In this document: piece after piece, positions 26,386 to 35,649 of the stretch
How positions within the stretch are numbered: the first letter of the stretch is position 1
Layout of the letters: each line of letters starts with the position of its first letter
Source of the DNA: Bacillota bacterium
GTDB lineage: Bacteria; Bacillota; Clostridia; Acetivibrionales; DSM-27016
DNA: 64,000 nucleotides
Direction: 5' to 3'
Assembly (NCBI GenBank): GCA_023390115.1
Contig: JAEWDM010000022.1
Coordinates: 186,001 to 250,000, forward strand
Program-made: the position numbers and the translations under genes
Notes under the pieces: generated by a model
The model's database searches: none
What the model saw: the letters and a program-made list of their open reading frames with translations, nothing else
Told to the model about the DNA's origin: nothing

Positions 26386-27984
26386 ATGAAGGTTGCATTT
26401 GTAATGATTGATCCTATGATTGGCAAAAGGCTTCATAGGGCCGGCGGAGCAATTTATGCCCTGAACTCATATTTGAAGGATAAAAACCCTTATATAAGCT
26501 ATATTGATACTAAAATATTTAATTTTAATTCATTGTATACCGGCCCTTTAAATTTATATATATCAGCTATTATAGATTATAGGCCCGATGTCATTGGGTT
26601 TTCTACATATTGCTGGAATATTGAAATCGTTAAGAATTTAATAAGGTCTGTAAGGAAGCTGCTGCCTGATGTTACCGTAATATTAGGCGGGCCTGAGGTA
26701 TCTTATAACTCTGAGGAGCTGCTGAATGAGCATAAGGAAATAGACCTCATTATAAGAGGCGAGGGTGAAATTACCTTTAATGAAGTAATTTCATACCTCT
26801 ACACTAATAAGGAGCTCACCGGTGTGCCCGGAATAACCTACCGTGCTAAAAACGGGAATGTTGTCCAAAATGCTGACAGGCCTTTACATCCGGTATTGGA
26901 TGATTTTCCGTCTGCTTTTTTAAACGGAACAATAAATCTTGCTCAAAGTGACGGAGAAGTGGCCTACGAGACGGTAAGAGGATGTAAGTTCAGATGCAGC
27001 TACTGCTTGCATACAAAGGGCATGTCTCATGTAAGAGAGTACTCTCTTGAGCGCGTTGAAGAAGAATTAAAGCTTATATTGTTATCCCCTTATGTAAAAA
27101 TAATCTGGTTTTTAGACCCCACCTTTAACGCCGAAGAGGAAAGGGCTCTTAGGATTTTAAAAATTATAGAAAGGTACAATCCTGATATGCCTCTGGCCTT
27201 TGAAATAAGAGCCGATTTGTTAACGGACAGGCTGATAGATCAATTCGGCAGGCTTAATGTAGCGGAAGTCGGCATTGGCCTGCAATCCTCTTCCGAGAGT
27301 GCAAATAAACATATACACAGAAAAAACAATATTGATATAATAGAAGAAAAGCTGGGAAAATTAAAAAAGGCAATTGCCCATTCCTGTGAGCAATTTGATA
27401 TTGACCTTATATACGGCCTTCCCGGTGATTTGTTTGAAAACTATAAGAAATCCGTAGATTATATTTTATACCTGGGCGGCCGCATCTACTACCAGCCCTT
27501 AAGAATATTCAAGGGTACACAGCTTTATAATGATTCGGAGGATTATGGAATAGTTTTTAATCACACTGCTCCATATAATGTACTAAGCAACAGCACTTAC
27601 AATCTGGAACAAATGGTTTCCTCCTATTGCCTGAATGTCGGCATAGACTATATTAACAGGGGCGGCATATATAAGGAAATCATCGCTGTAATTAAAGAAT
27701 CCAAAAAATGTACTTATTCAGATGTGCTTGAACTAATCGGCAGATATTTCTGGGATAAGCAGGCCTATGACATCTTCAGAGTTTCAAACTGGACCCCTGA
27801 TGACAGAAGTGATGCAAGTGTTTTTGATGACTTCTGCGAATTCCTGAACAGTTATATGCCTAAGGAAAACAATATGGAATTAAGCCGGAAGGTAAAAGAA
27901 AAAATGGACGGTTATTTAGATCTGACAAAGGACATTTCCAAATCCATGTACAGTCAATACGGATATTTTCAATTAACTATCTGA
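26386..27984 (+). CDS. Cobalamin-binding-type radical SAM enzyme
   Basis: A 532-residue protein with an N-terminal B12-binding-like domain (IGFSTYCWN, VILGGPEVSYNSEELL, IIRGEGEITF) and a radical SAM core with ETVRGCKFRCSYCLHTKG at about residues 199-216, followed by a long C-terminal domain of the kind seen in uncharacterised clostridial B12-type enzymes. No known natural-product enzyme is an obvious match. The gene lies between the zinc dehydrogenase and the 6'-aminotransferase-like genes, suggesting it modifies the pseudodisaccharide or its precursor. Confidence 0.72.
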   Translation: MKVAFVMIDPMIGKRLHRAGGAIYALNSYLKDKNPYISYIDTKIFNFNSLYTGPLNLYISAIIDYRPDVIGFSTYCWNIEIVKNLIRSVRKLLPDVTVILGGPEVSYNSEELLNEHKEIDLIIRGEGEITFNEVISYLYTNKELTGVPGITYRAKNGNVVQNADRPLHPVLDDFPSAFLNGTINLAQSDGEVAYETVRGCKFRCSYCLHTKGMSHVREYSLERVEEELKLILLSPYVKIIWFLDPTFNAEEERALRILKIIERYNPDMPLAFEIRADLLTDRLIDQFGRLNVAEVGIGLQSSSESANKHIHRKNNIDIIEEKLGKLKKAIAHSCEQFDIDLIYGLPGDLFENYKKSVDYILYLGGRIYYQPLRIFKGTQLYNDSEDYGIVFNHTAPYNVLSNSTYNLEQMVSSYCLNVGIDYINRGGIYKEIIAVIKESKKCTYSDVLELIGRYFWDKQAYDIFRVSNWTPDDRSDASVFDDFCEFLNSYMPKENNMELSRKVKEKMDGYLDLTKDISKSMYSQYGYFQLTI

Positions 27985-28007
27985 CCCGATAAAAGAGGTG
28001 ATATATC

Positions 28008-29267
28008 TTGAATGATTTTTTATATCCGCAAAATATGTATTCATTAAAGAGCAAGGATGGAAAAAACATCTGCTTTACCAGCGGAGATGGATGCTATTTG
28101 TTTGATGGGGACGGAAAAGAATATGTGGATTTATGGAATGGCTTCGGCTCGGTGCTCCTTGGCTATAATGACGAGGATATTATTAAGGGCTTCAATTATT
28201 TGATTTCAAATAGGTCCCTTTCGCTTCAGGCGCCAACATCATACCTGCATCAATTAAGCCATTTGCTTTTGGAAGACTATCCTCATAAAAGCCAGATTGG
28301 AATTTTTTCTACCGGTACCTCCGCTGTCAGAGCGGCAACTTTAGCTGCTTTGCAAAAAACAGGCAGGGATTTGGTTCTGAGCTCCGGTTACCACGGTTGG
28401 GATGTTATGTGGGGCAAAAGTACGCGGTTATTTGAGCCGAATCCTTATGGTGTTATTGATTTCTATTATATTATTGAAAAGCTTGAGGAGCTGATTCATC
28501 TTTATAAGGACAGGCTGGCTGCCGTTGTTGTATCCCCCGACTTTTCCTATTTTAGCAATGCTTTTTACAGTAAGCTGTTTAACATCTGCAAGGAAAATAA
28601 GCTTTTAATAATTGTTGACGATGTAAAGTGCGGGTACAGGTATGCCCGGGGCCCATCCTTAAGCCCCGGCGTTTTCCCCGCGGATATTTATATAGTGTCG
28701 AAATGTATTGCAAACGGAGCAAGAATAAGCTGTCTGATAGGCAACGGTGATATAATGAAGCACATAAGAGATTTCTGCTTTACAAGCTTTTTTGATATCT
28801 GTTCAATTGCTTCAGCAGTTATTACATTAAAAAAGATAAAAGAAAGGAATGTTCAGCAAGGAATCAGGGAATCCGGAGACAGGCTTATCCGGGGCGTTAA
28901 ACAAATAATTGAAAAATCTGGCCTGCCAATATCCATTACAGGAAATGGGAATTTATTTCAGTTCGTGTTGGCTTCAAGTGAGCTGAGTGAAGCCTTTTAC
29001 CAGCAGTGCACCAATAACGGCATAGCCTTATATAAGGATGATAATCAATGTCCCTCCTATGCCTTTGACAACAACGCTTTAAGCAAAGCACTAAGTAAGT
29101 TTGAAGAAGTTTTAAGCTCCATGGCTCTTATATTTCCGGGCTTACTCGGTAAGAATATCCCAGCCGGAAGATTCCACCTTGCCGCGTACTACCAGACAGA
29201 CGGCTGTGCCGAATCCATGGATTATGATGAAAAAGTAAATTTAATTACAAAATTGCTGTATGCTTAA
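28008..29267 (+). CDS. Class III aminotransferase, BtrB/NeoB-like (probable 6'-aminotransferase)
   Basis: A 419-residue PLP enzyme of the glutamate-1-semialdehyde aminomutase type. Features: YLFDGDGKEYVDLWNG, LLGYNDEDI, FSTGTSAVRAATLAA, LSSGYHGWDVMWG, aspartates in LIIVDDVKCGYR and the PLP lysine in YIVSKCIANGAR. This pattern is what I recall for BtrB/NeoB, which aminates 6'-oxoparomamine to neamine. Usual DEV at the PLP aspartate is DDV here. A TTG start is used, with AGAGGTG in front. It lies 18 bases before the deacetylase gene. Confidence 0.8.
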   Translation: MNDFLYPQNMYSLKSKDGKNICFTSGDGCYLFDGDGKEYVDLWNGFGSVLLGYNDEDIIKGFNYLISNRSLSLQAPTSYLHQLSHLLLEDYPHKSQIGIFSTGTSAVRAATLAALQKTGRDLVLSSGYHGWDVMWGKSTRLFEPNPYGVIDFYYIIEKLEELIHLYKDRLAAVVVSPDFSYFSNAFYSKLFNICKENKLLIIVDDVKCGYRYARGPSLSPGVFPADIYIVSKCIANGARISCLIGNGDIMKHIRDFCFTSFFDICSIASAVITLKKIKERNVQQGIRESGDRLIRGVKQIIEKSGLPISITGNGNLFQFVLASSELSEAFYQQCTNNGIALYKDDNQCPSYAFDNNALSKALSKFEEVLSSMALIFPGLLGKNIPAGRFHLAAYYQTDGCAESMDYDEKVNLITKLLYA

Positions 29268-29285
29268 TTAAGGACATAAGCTTAT

Positions 29286-30020
29286 ATGATATTTAATGCT
29301 GAAATTTTTAACAATAGGAAAATCACATATCTCAGCCCCCATTTTGATGATATGGTTCTTTCAAATGGCGGGTTGATTAGAAAAATATCCGGAGGCTTCA
29401 AGGAATTTACACTGGTAAATGTTTTTACAAATAGCCTATGGGCGCCCAACCGTCCCGATACCTTTGACATAAAAGAGATTACGGACATCAGACGCCGGGA
29501 GGATGCGTCTTATTGCGGCAGTCTTGGACTGCGGCATATTAATCTGGGCTTTGATGACAGCTCTGTCAGAGGCTACGATGCCCGAAGCGAGCTTTTAGCC
29601 ATAGCAAGTGAAGATAAAGCGTATGCCCAGGTAAAAAAGCAAATAACAGATTTACTAATTGATACAGAGCTTGATTTTTTGTTTTGTCCCTTAGCTGTGG
29701 GTAATCATATTGATCATAAAATCATATTTGAGACAGTAAAAGGGATTAAGCCGCGCAATGTATTTTATTATGAGGATTTGCCATATGCATCCGGCTCTAC
29801 TGAGCAAAGCATAAACAGTATAACCGGCACCATTTTAAAAAGTCCTAAGGCTTATTATGTAGAAATTCAGACTGTAATCAACGAAAAGCTTAGTGATATC
29901 GCCATATATAACAGTCAGCTGGAAGCGGATCTTTTCGACAAGGTAAAGGCTTATTCATACAGATTTTGCCGGAAAAAAGGATTTGAAAGAATCTGGGCTG
30001 ACATTGAGGAGGGGTTTTAA
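29286..30020 (+). CDS. PIG-L family deacetylase, BtrD/NeoD-like
   Basis: A 244-residue zinc-dependent N-acetylhexosamine deacetylase. The first metal motif is SPHFDDMVLSNGG (residues 17-29) and the third ligand lies in GNHIDHK. RRREDASYCGSLGLRHINLGFDD resembles the same region of BtrD. In butirosin this enzyme removes the acetyl group from 2'-N-acetylparomamine after the glycosyltransferase step, giving paromamine. It sits directly after the 6'-aminotransferase-like gene and abuts the next gene (stop at 30020, start at 30021). Confidence 0.85.
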   Translation: MIFNAEIFNNRKITYLSPHFDDMVLSNGGLIRKISGGFKEFTLVNVFTNSLWAPNRPDTFDIKEITDIRRREDASYCGSLGLRHINLGFDDSSVRGYDARSELLAIASEDKAYAQVKKQITDLLIDTELDFLFCPLAVGNHIDHKIIFETVKGIKPRNVFYYEDLPYASGSTEQSINSITGTILKSPKAYYVEIQTVINEKLSDIAIYNSQLEADLFDKVKAYSYRFCRKKGFERIWADIEEGF

Positions 30021-30794
30021 GTGTTAAAAGAGTCGCTTGCATTATCTGAGCAGACTGTTTTTAATGACTTTGCAGACAATTTTGATATAAAGGGAAAAGA
30101 TATACTGGAAATCGGAGGATGCCTGCCATTTGAATATTTTGAAGAGCACGGGGTTAATAGCTGGGTTGCAATTGACCCCAGGAACAGGAACGCAAAAATA
30201 AATGAAATTTATACCTCTGTCAACGGATATGCTCAGCTTATCCTATTTGAGGACAATCATTTTGATTATTTGTTTTCCTGCAATGCCTTTCAGCACATCC
30301 AGTGCTTTGATGCCGCTTTAAATGAAATGCTCCGTGTACTGAAGCCGGGCGGAGTGCTATACGCAAATTTCGGTCCCATATGGTCTTCCCCTGACGGCAG
30401 TCATATTGAAAATGTCTTTTATAAAGACAAAGCCTATAACTTCTGGGATGAAAGCTTTATACCGGACTGGTACCATCTGGTATATAATTGCAGAGAGCTT
30501 TATGAAATTCTATCCTCCAAAATCAACAGCGGCTTAGCCAAAGCACTGTCTGAATTCGTATATTTGAGTGATTGGTTAAACAGACTGGAATTTAAGGATT
30601 ATAAAAGAATTGTTGAGAGCTGTCTGTTCAGTGAAATAATATTTTTCGGCGGAGCAAAGGAATTCGGATATGAACGCATTGTAAAGGACTATACGAATAA
30701 TTATAAATCCAAATATGATAATTGGATATGTCAAAAGCAGAATGCACTGGATGACTATAAATACAGAGATCTGAAAATATGCCTGCGAAAGTAA
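30021..30794 (+). CDS. SAM-dependent class I methyltransferase
   Basis: A 257-residue methyltransferase. Motif I is ILEIGGCLPFEYFEEHG and the post-motif regions read DYLFSCNAFQHI and MLRVLKPGGVLYANFGPIW, typical of methyltransferase-11 proteins. The C-terminus is of unknown function. GTG start with GAGGAGGGG upstream, no gap after the deacetylase gene. It is the last gene of the rightward operon and a candidate N- or O-methyltransferase of the product. Confidence 0.75.
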   Translation: MLKESLALSEQTVFNDFADNFDIKGKDILEIGGCLPFEYFEEHGVNSWVAIDPRNRNAKINEIYTSVNGYAQLILFEDNHFDYLFSCNAFQHIQCFDAALNEMLRVLKPGGVLYANFGPIWSSPDGSHIENVFYKDKAYNFWDESFIPDWYHLVYNCRELYEILSSKINSGLAKALSEFVYLSDWLNRLEFKDYKRIVESCLFSEIIFFGGAKEFGYERIVKDYTNNYKSKYDNWICQKQNALDDYKYRDLKICLRK

Positions 30795-30826
30795 TACCTG
30801 CCATATCATCACGCAAAAGCCTGGTG

Positions 30827-31105
30827 TTATAGCGGAGGGTATTTTTTGAGCATCCGATATCCAACTCCTGTTTCGGTTACGATGTATTCAGGTTCAGCGG
30901 GATTTCCTTCTATTTTTCTTCGTATATTGGCCATGTTTACACGGAGAGCCTGAATTTCATTTGAATAAGGACCCCAGATCTCTTTCATTATGAAGTCGTG
31001 TGTAAACACTTTCCCAATATGCCGGGAAAGCAGCGCCAAAATTTTATATTCAATCGGAGTCAGGTGAATTTCCTGCCCGTCGACCAATACAATTCTTTTT
31101 GATAG
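30827..31105 (-). pseudogene. kdpE: kdpE remnant: winged-helix DNA-binding domain only
   Basis: The reverse strand encodes about 92 residues of an OmpR-family DNA-binding domain (VLVDGQEIHLTPIEYKILALL, HDFIMKEIWG, LRVNMANIRRKIE, VTETGVGYRM), as in the C-terminus of KdpE. The receiver domain is missing. The sequence joins directly, out of frame, to the kdpA remnant, so it has no start of its own. The boundary near 31105 is approximate. Confidence 0.85.
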
Positions 31106-32156
31106 CATTGACCGAACCGTTGGAGGCAGCCGTCGTCGCTGTTCCCCAAAGGGCTGATGTGCCGATGCCGTGAATAATTTCCTTCCCCTCCATGCTTCCG
31201 GATGAGATGACACCGGGATATGATGGAGCTGAATAAAGCTCACCGGCTGTCACAGCCGCAAGAGATAATATAAAAATCGCCAGCATTGTGATGTATACGG
31301 CTCTTCCCTGCCTGAAATCGTTGATGGCTTTCCCAAAGGATACGCAAAGTGCAGCCGGTATAATCAGGATTGAAAGCAATTGAACAAGATTTGACAGAGG
31401 GGTGGGATTCTCAAAGGGATAGGCTGAATTCATTCCAAAGAATCCGCCTCCGTTGGTGCCCAACTGTTTGATGGCAATCTGGCTTGCTGCCGGACCAAGC
31501 GGTATTGTCTGCATTACTCCGCTTTCAGGCATTTTTGCTTGGACATAGGGGCCTATTGTCTGTACTACTCCCTGAGAAACGAGAACTAATGCCAAAATAA
31601 GGGATAGCGGGACAAAAACATATAGTATTGCTCGCGTTATATCCTTCCAGAAGTTCCCGATGGTACCTCCCTGTTTGGCAATAAAGCCTCTTATCAAGGC
31701 AAAGATCACTGCAACACCCACTGCCGCCGAGAGAAAGTTCTGTACTGTCAATCCTGCGCTTTGAGTAAAATAGGACAGCGACAATTCTCCTGAATAGGCC
31801 TGCCAATTAGTATTGGATACAAAGCTGGCAGATGTGTTAAAGGCTAAGTCCCATTTTATGCCTCCCATTTTTTCCGGATTGAATGGCAGAAATCCCTGGA
31901 GCATCTGGATAATGAACAAAAATATAAATCCGGCCGCGCTGAAGACCAGCATGGAGCTTGCATATCTTTTTGCGGTCATCTCTTCCCCCTCATGGACTCC
32001 AATCACTTTATATATGATATTTTCCACTGGAGCCATAATTGAGGACAGGAAAACCTTTTGTCCCATCATTACCTTGCTGATGTATATACCAAGCGGTATA
32101 GATAAGCCTATCAGCAATAATATAAATATTACATCCTCTAAAATAATCAGGCTCAT
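31106..32156 (-). pseudogene. kdpA: kdpA truncated by deletion
   Basis: About the first 350 residues of KdpA, the potassium channel subunit of the Kdp ATPase, are intact from the ATG at 32156: membrane segments, the selectivity-filter-like stretches NTSASFVSNTNWQ and LGTNGGGFFGMNSAYPFENP, and ATTAASNGSVNA. Full KdpA is about 560 residues. After NGSVNA the frame runs into kdpE sequence and stops after a short foreign tail (ORF end at 31050). A deletion has therefore removed the rest of kdpA, kdpB, kdpC, kdpD and the first half of kdpE. No working Kdp pump can be made. Confidence 0.88.
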
Positions 32157-32242
32157 AAATTCTCACCTCTGAACAAAACATAAAACAGATAGCAAAGCAA
32201 AGCCATTGGGATAATTGCCGAAACCAACATGACTGCTCCCAT
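32153..32242 (-). CDS. kdpF: KdpF small membrane subunit
   Basis: A 29-residue hydrophobic peptide beginning MGAVMLVSAIIPMALL and ending FRGENL, directly before kdpA. Its stop overlaps the kdpA start by 4 bases (ATGA), as in kdpFABC operons. One membrane helix is predicted. It stabilises the Kdp complex in other bacteria; here the complex is destroyed by the kdpA-kdpE deletion, so the gene is likely a leftover. Confidence 0.85.
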   Translation of the reverse strand: MGAVMLVSAIIPMALLCYLFYVLFRGENL

Positions 32243-32481
32243 TTATTGATCACTCCATTCCTTTTTGCGTGAATCAAATTAAATATGCTTTCAATTGATC
32301 AATTGCCAAATGTACTTTATTTCCATCATTTATAATAATCGCTATAATATTTTCATTTTTCCAACACCTCAACTTATATTATCTCTTAAGAACAAACTAA
32401 TTATAGTTGTTTTTTAATTAAGACAGTATGAAGGAAATATACTCACATATAAAGAAAGTATAAAGATTTTAATTACTCTGA

Positions 32482-32643
32482 AAATTATGTTGCCTCTTGG
32501 AACGTGAGCGCATCGAAGAGCAAGAAAAAAAACGGCCCGAAACTTTCGTTTCAAGACGTTTGGAAAGTCAGGTCAAAAAAGCTGCCAGTATTCAACCTCC
32601 TGTTATACAAATAACTGGACACAGCTTTCTTCTCAGACTGTAA
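32482..32643 (+). pseudogene. Orphan coding fragment, lysine/glutamate-rich
   Basis: Within the 421-base gap upstream of kdpF, the + strand reads open for 53 codons without a start. A charged stretch (LERERIEEQEKK) is followed by SRRLESQVKKAASIQPP and a stop at 32643. It reads like the tail of a lost gene, but I cannot name the family. The rest of the gap (32243-32481) is AT-rich and should hold the kdp promoter; I see nothing definite. Confidence 0.3.
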
Positions 32644-32663
32644 GCATTAAATGAAATTCATAA

Positions 32664-33923
32664 TCAGTCAACGTCAATATCCTTTACCGCCGTTAATTCA
32701 TCCGGGGAGAAATTTCTTTTGTAGTTCAGCATAGGTAGCATTTTTGCGGCTACGGAGTATTTTCCAGGTGCAATTGTATTGCCGTTATTGTCGATATAGT
32801 TCCAGGTGTAAGAAAACGAGAGCTTTTCACCCTTCTTTAATTTATGATGGTGAATCGCCGGCAGGCTAATTTCGCTGCCATGAAACCTGCTATAAACCTC
32901 ACCGTCTTCACTATCGGTGACAATGAAATCAAACTCACATCCCACATCGAAATCAAGCTTTAAGTCTTCCTGTGAGATATTATAGAAGGAGATGGAAGCC
33001 AACAATCTATTTTCTTCGCGCTTAATATCCAATTTAGTATTGAATAATCCCGTTCTTATCCTTTTAGCTTCCTCTTTACTTTTTCTTGCCTCTTCCAATA
33101 ACTCAGGGCTGGGTTTCATTGTTCCCGATGGTTTAATGCTAAACGTATTGCCATCCTGTCCGATATGAGGATCAAATTTAATTTCAATTTCTTTTTCTTG
33201 TATCTCTTCAGCTTCAATACTTTTCCCAGATGGATTTGCCGGCCAAAGGGGTCTGCTTTTCAGAATTTCCTCCACTTCCCCGGTGGTCAAGCTGCTGATA
33301 AGCCAGCAGCCGTTCACCTTCTGTACCACAACCGTGACTGGACGCTTCGCGGCGGCTCCGCCGTCTGCCAGCTCCGCGCCGGTAACCTCAAGGACCTCTC
33401 CCTGAACTATATATTGGTTTTTATCGCCTGTTTGCAGCCCCAGTATATCAATACGATAGGGCCATGGGCTGGACATTGTGCGTCCGGGCGCACTTTGCGG
33501 ATCAGCCAGCCATTTTTGCAGCAGCTCAGATGTAACATAGTCACTGTAATTTTCTTTAATGCTTGTAGCCACCATATCTTCCGGGGCGGATAGAGAGACG
33601 TACTGAAGCTTTTTCCCGAAGGCTTCCACCAATGCCCGGATTTCCTGCTGTGAACCACCGTCGTCAGATAGCGCCATCATGGTGCCGAGGTTTTCCTTAT
33701 TTAGTATGAGCGACAGATCCGCAGGCTTCTTAGCTGCTTCCCATGTAATGCATGGCACGTCGTTAATTATATGCGTCTGCGCCGGTGAAGTACCGGAGGC
33801 CCTCGTTTTGGATATGCCGTACTCCGAAAAGGCGCTCACAAACACGATCATACTGCTTAAAACCACCATTGAAACGGCAGCGAAAATGATAGCTCTTTCA
33901 GGCTTCTTCAAATTTATCTTCAA
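32664..33923 (-). CDS. Membrane-anchored protein with C-terminal BsuPI-like domain
   Basis: A 419-residue protein. Residues 13-32 form one membrane segment or signal anchor, and the rest should be outside the cell. The middle (about 45-215) resembles a NTF2-like or DUF region ending in VVVQKVNGCWLISSL. The last about 115 residues look like the intracellular proteinase inhibitor fold BsuPI (ASISFYNISQEDLKLDF, then LKKGEKLSFSYTWNYID and PGKYSVAAK). Function unknown. It lies in the decayed strip but appears intact. Confidence 0.65.
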   Translation of the reverse strand: MKINLKKPERAIIFAAVSMVVLSSMIVFVSAFSEYGISKTRASGTSPAQTHIINDVPCITWEAAKKPADLSLILNKENLGTMMALSDDGGSQQEIRALVEAFGKKLQYVSLSAPEDMVATSIKENYSDYVTSELLQKWLADPQSAPGRTMSSPWPYRIDILGLQTGDKNQYIVQGEVLEVTGAELADGGAAAKRPVTVVVQKVNGCWLISSLTTGEVEEILKSRPLWPANPSGKSIEAEEIQEKEIEIKFDPHIGQDGNTFSIKPSGTMKPSPELLEEARKSKEEAKRIRTGLFNTKLDIKREENRLLASISFYNISQEDLKLDFDVGCEFDFIVTDSEDGEVYSRFHGSEISLPAIHHHKLKKGEKLSFSYTWNYIDNNGNTIAPGKYSVAAKMLPMLNYKRNFSPDELTAVKDIDVD

Positions 33924-34341
33924 GGCATTATTCCCTCCTGAAAATTTTCTATTTTCATTAATTAGACGTTAAAACAGTGCCAATGGTTTCACATGCAAAT
34001 CAATTTTTCGCACACAGCAGCCGTCATTTAAATACATTCGCTGATAACCCCCCAGTGTAAACTTTTACAGTTACGCAGCCTGGAACTTTTCCCTGTACAA
34101 ACAAGGGATTTACAGGTAGGAAGGGCTCCGGCCAGGCCTTTTTTTATTGAGGAAATGTCAAATTTAACCGCGTTTGTGTTGAGTATTATTGAGTGATATG
34201 TTATGCTATAAAACCGCCGGTGTTACAATAGGGAAATATTTTTTAGCCCTATTATAACACCGGCGAAGATACCTGCGTATCATGCTCATTAGAGGAAAGA
34301 GCTATTTTACGAGCGTCTTATGGCCGTAACAAAACATACTG
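33924..34341. other. 418-base intergenic strip with two stem-loops
   Basis: No gene is seen. A multi-stem structure at 34078-34145 (GCCTGG pairing with CCAGGC, inner CCTGTA/TACAGG) is followed by seven T residues on the + strand and looks like a terminator with no gene in front of it. A second, stronger hairpin at 34215-34265 has 19-base arms (34215-34233 and 34247-34265) with one mismatch and a 13-base loop holding a T run. Confidence 0.55.
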
Positions 34342-34935
34342 TTATTTTCCAAATGGCGAGTCCTCCCGGCGGACAAAAAAACCCTGATTATGGCTGCAAA
34401 CCGGACAGACTTGCGGAGCTCCTGCAGCTTTATGGATGTGGCCGCAATTTAGGCAGATATATTCAGTAGGCATCTCGTTTTCAAATAGTTTATTTTTTTG
34501 CATTAGCTGTGCATATTGGGCAAAACGCTGGCTGTGTACTTTTTCAATCTCAGCGATCATGTAAAAGGAATTTGCGATATTGGAAAATCCTTCTTCCTTA
34601 GCTTTGTCACCGAAGGATTTGTAAATTGTGTCATGCTCGGCTGCTTCATGCCGGGCTGCAAGCTGTAAAAGCTCCAAGATGTTACTTGAATTATCGATGG
34701 GATAGTCGGCGCTTAGCGAGATTTCCTGTCCGTTGAACTCCTTTAAGTGATTGTAGAATACCTCAGCATGTTCCTTTTCCTGATTTCCGGTATAATGAAA
34801 AAGCCAGTATAAGACTTCAAGTTTTTGAGTTTTTGCCTGAGCCCCGGCGAGCTCGTAGCGCCGCCAAGCTTGGCATTCTCCTGCAAAAGCCCTTAAAAGA
34901 TTCTCCTTTGTAACGCTGTCCTTCAGTGTGACCAT
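34342..34935 (-). CDS. Rubrerythrin
   Basis: A 197-residue non-haem di-iron peroxidase that reduces hydrogen peroxide in anaerobes. The N-terminal ferritin-like four-helix part carries the iron ligands in FAGECQAWRRYE, NQEKEHAEVF, ARHEAAEHDTIY and IAEIEKVHSQRF. The C-terminal rubredoxin-like site has CLNCGHIH and CPVCSHNQG. Length is normal for the family. A monocistronic gene with a good AGGAGG ribosome site. Confidence 0.9.
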   Translation of the reverse strand: MVTLKDSVTKENLLRAFAGECQAWRRYELAGAQAKTQKLEVLYWLFHYTGNQEKEHAEVFYNHLKEFNGQEISLSADYPIDNSSNILELLQLAARHEAAEHDTIYKSFGDKAKEEGFSNIANSFYMIAEIEKVHSQRFAQYAQLMQKNKLFENEMPTEYICLNCGHIHKAAGAPQVCPVCSHNQGFFVRREDSPFGK

Positions 34936-35004
34936 TTTTTATTCCTCCTAATTTCATATAGCATTAGTATTACCAAATTCTCATGGTTATAAAAGTCGGA
35001 ATGT

Positions 35005-35187
35005 ATGTTAACCCTTTATAAGGCACATAAATACCGCAGTTTTGGTGTGATAAGATTTGAAAAGGCACATAAAACAATATGGGAGTTTAAAGAAATTCTA
35101 ACTACTAAAAATGTTGGTGCACTCGATAAATGGATGGATAAGGCAAAAGAAGCTCCAAATATATACCTTTCAGCTTCCGGTATGTGA
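35005..35187 (+). pseudogene. ISL3-type transposase remnant
   Basis: Sixty codons resembling the C-terminal helical part of ISL3/IS204 family transposases: KTIWEFKEILTTKNVGALDKWMDKAKE is the region after the last catalytic residue. The rest of the transposase and any terminal repeats are absent, so the element is dead. The bases from 35188 to 35373 show nothing I can identify. Confidence 0.5.
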
Positions 35188-35373
35188 CTTGCCAATTCCC
35201 TTGCGGCATTTTTATTGGCCTTATCCTTTTCACCGCATACTATTAATGAACATGTCAGCCGGGAGCTGACTTCCGCCTTAACTGGAGAACATTCACTTTA
35301 AAGCTAAACCTGAGCTTGGGAAGTCTTTTCGACGGGATCGGAGAGTTTCACTTGTCGGGCATTTACAACCAAA

Positions 35374-35649
35374 TCATTCCGCTTTGTTTTGCTCTAAAAA
35401 ACTATCATAAGTCTTCCGGAGCTTTTTGTGCTGGGATATGCACACTGTTGCCGATACTATGACTAATCCGATTATGACAACAGAAGTTATGATAATTGCT
35501 ACCATATTTGAGTGCGTAACCGCCATATACAGAAGAATGCCCATTACTAATATTGCTACGGCTAAAACAGACACGATCTTCTTTGCATAACTGAAATATT
35601 GATTGCCGAATTCGCAAGAATTCGCAACAAAATCAACGTCTGAAACCAC
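35374..35649 (-). CDS. Small two-helix membrane protein
   Basis: A 91-residue protein with two membrane segments (about residues 25-45 and 50-70) and a charged, lysine-rich C-terminus. No recognisable family. The N-terminus (VDFVANSCEFGNQYF) is not a signal peptide, so both ends probably face the same side. No close gene partner; the start has little ribosome-site support. Confidence 0.4.
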   Translation of the reverse strand: MVSDVDFVANSCEFGNQYFSYAKKIVSVLAVAILVMGILLYMAVTHSNMVAIIITSVVIIGLVIVSATVCISQHKKLRKTYDSFLEQNKAE

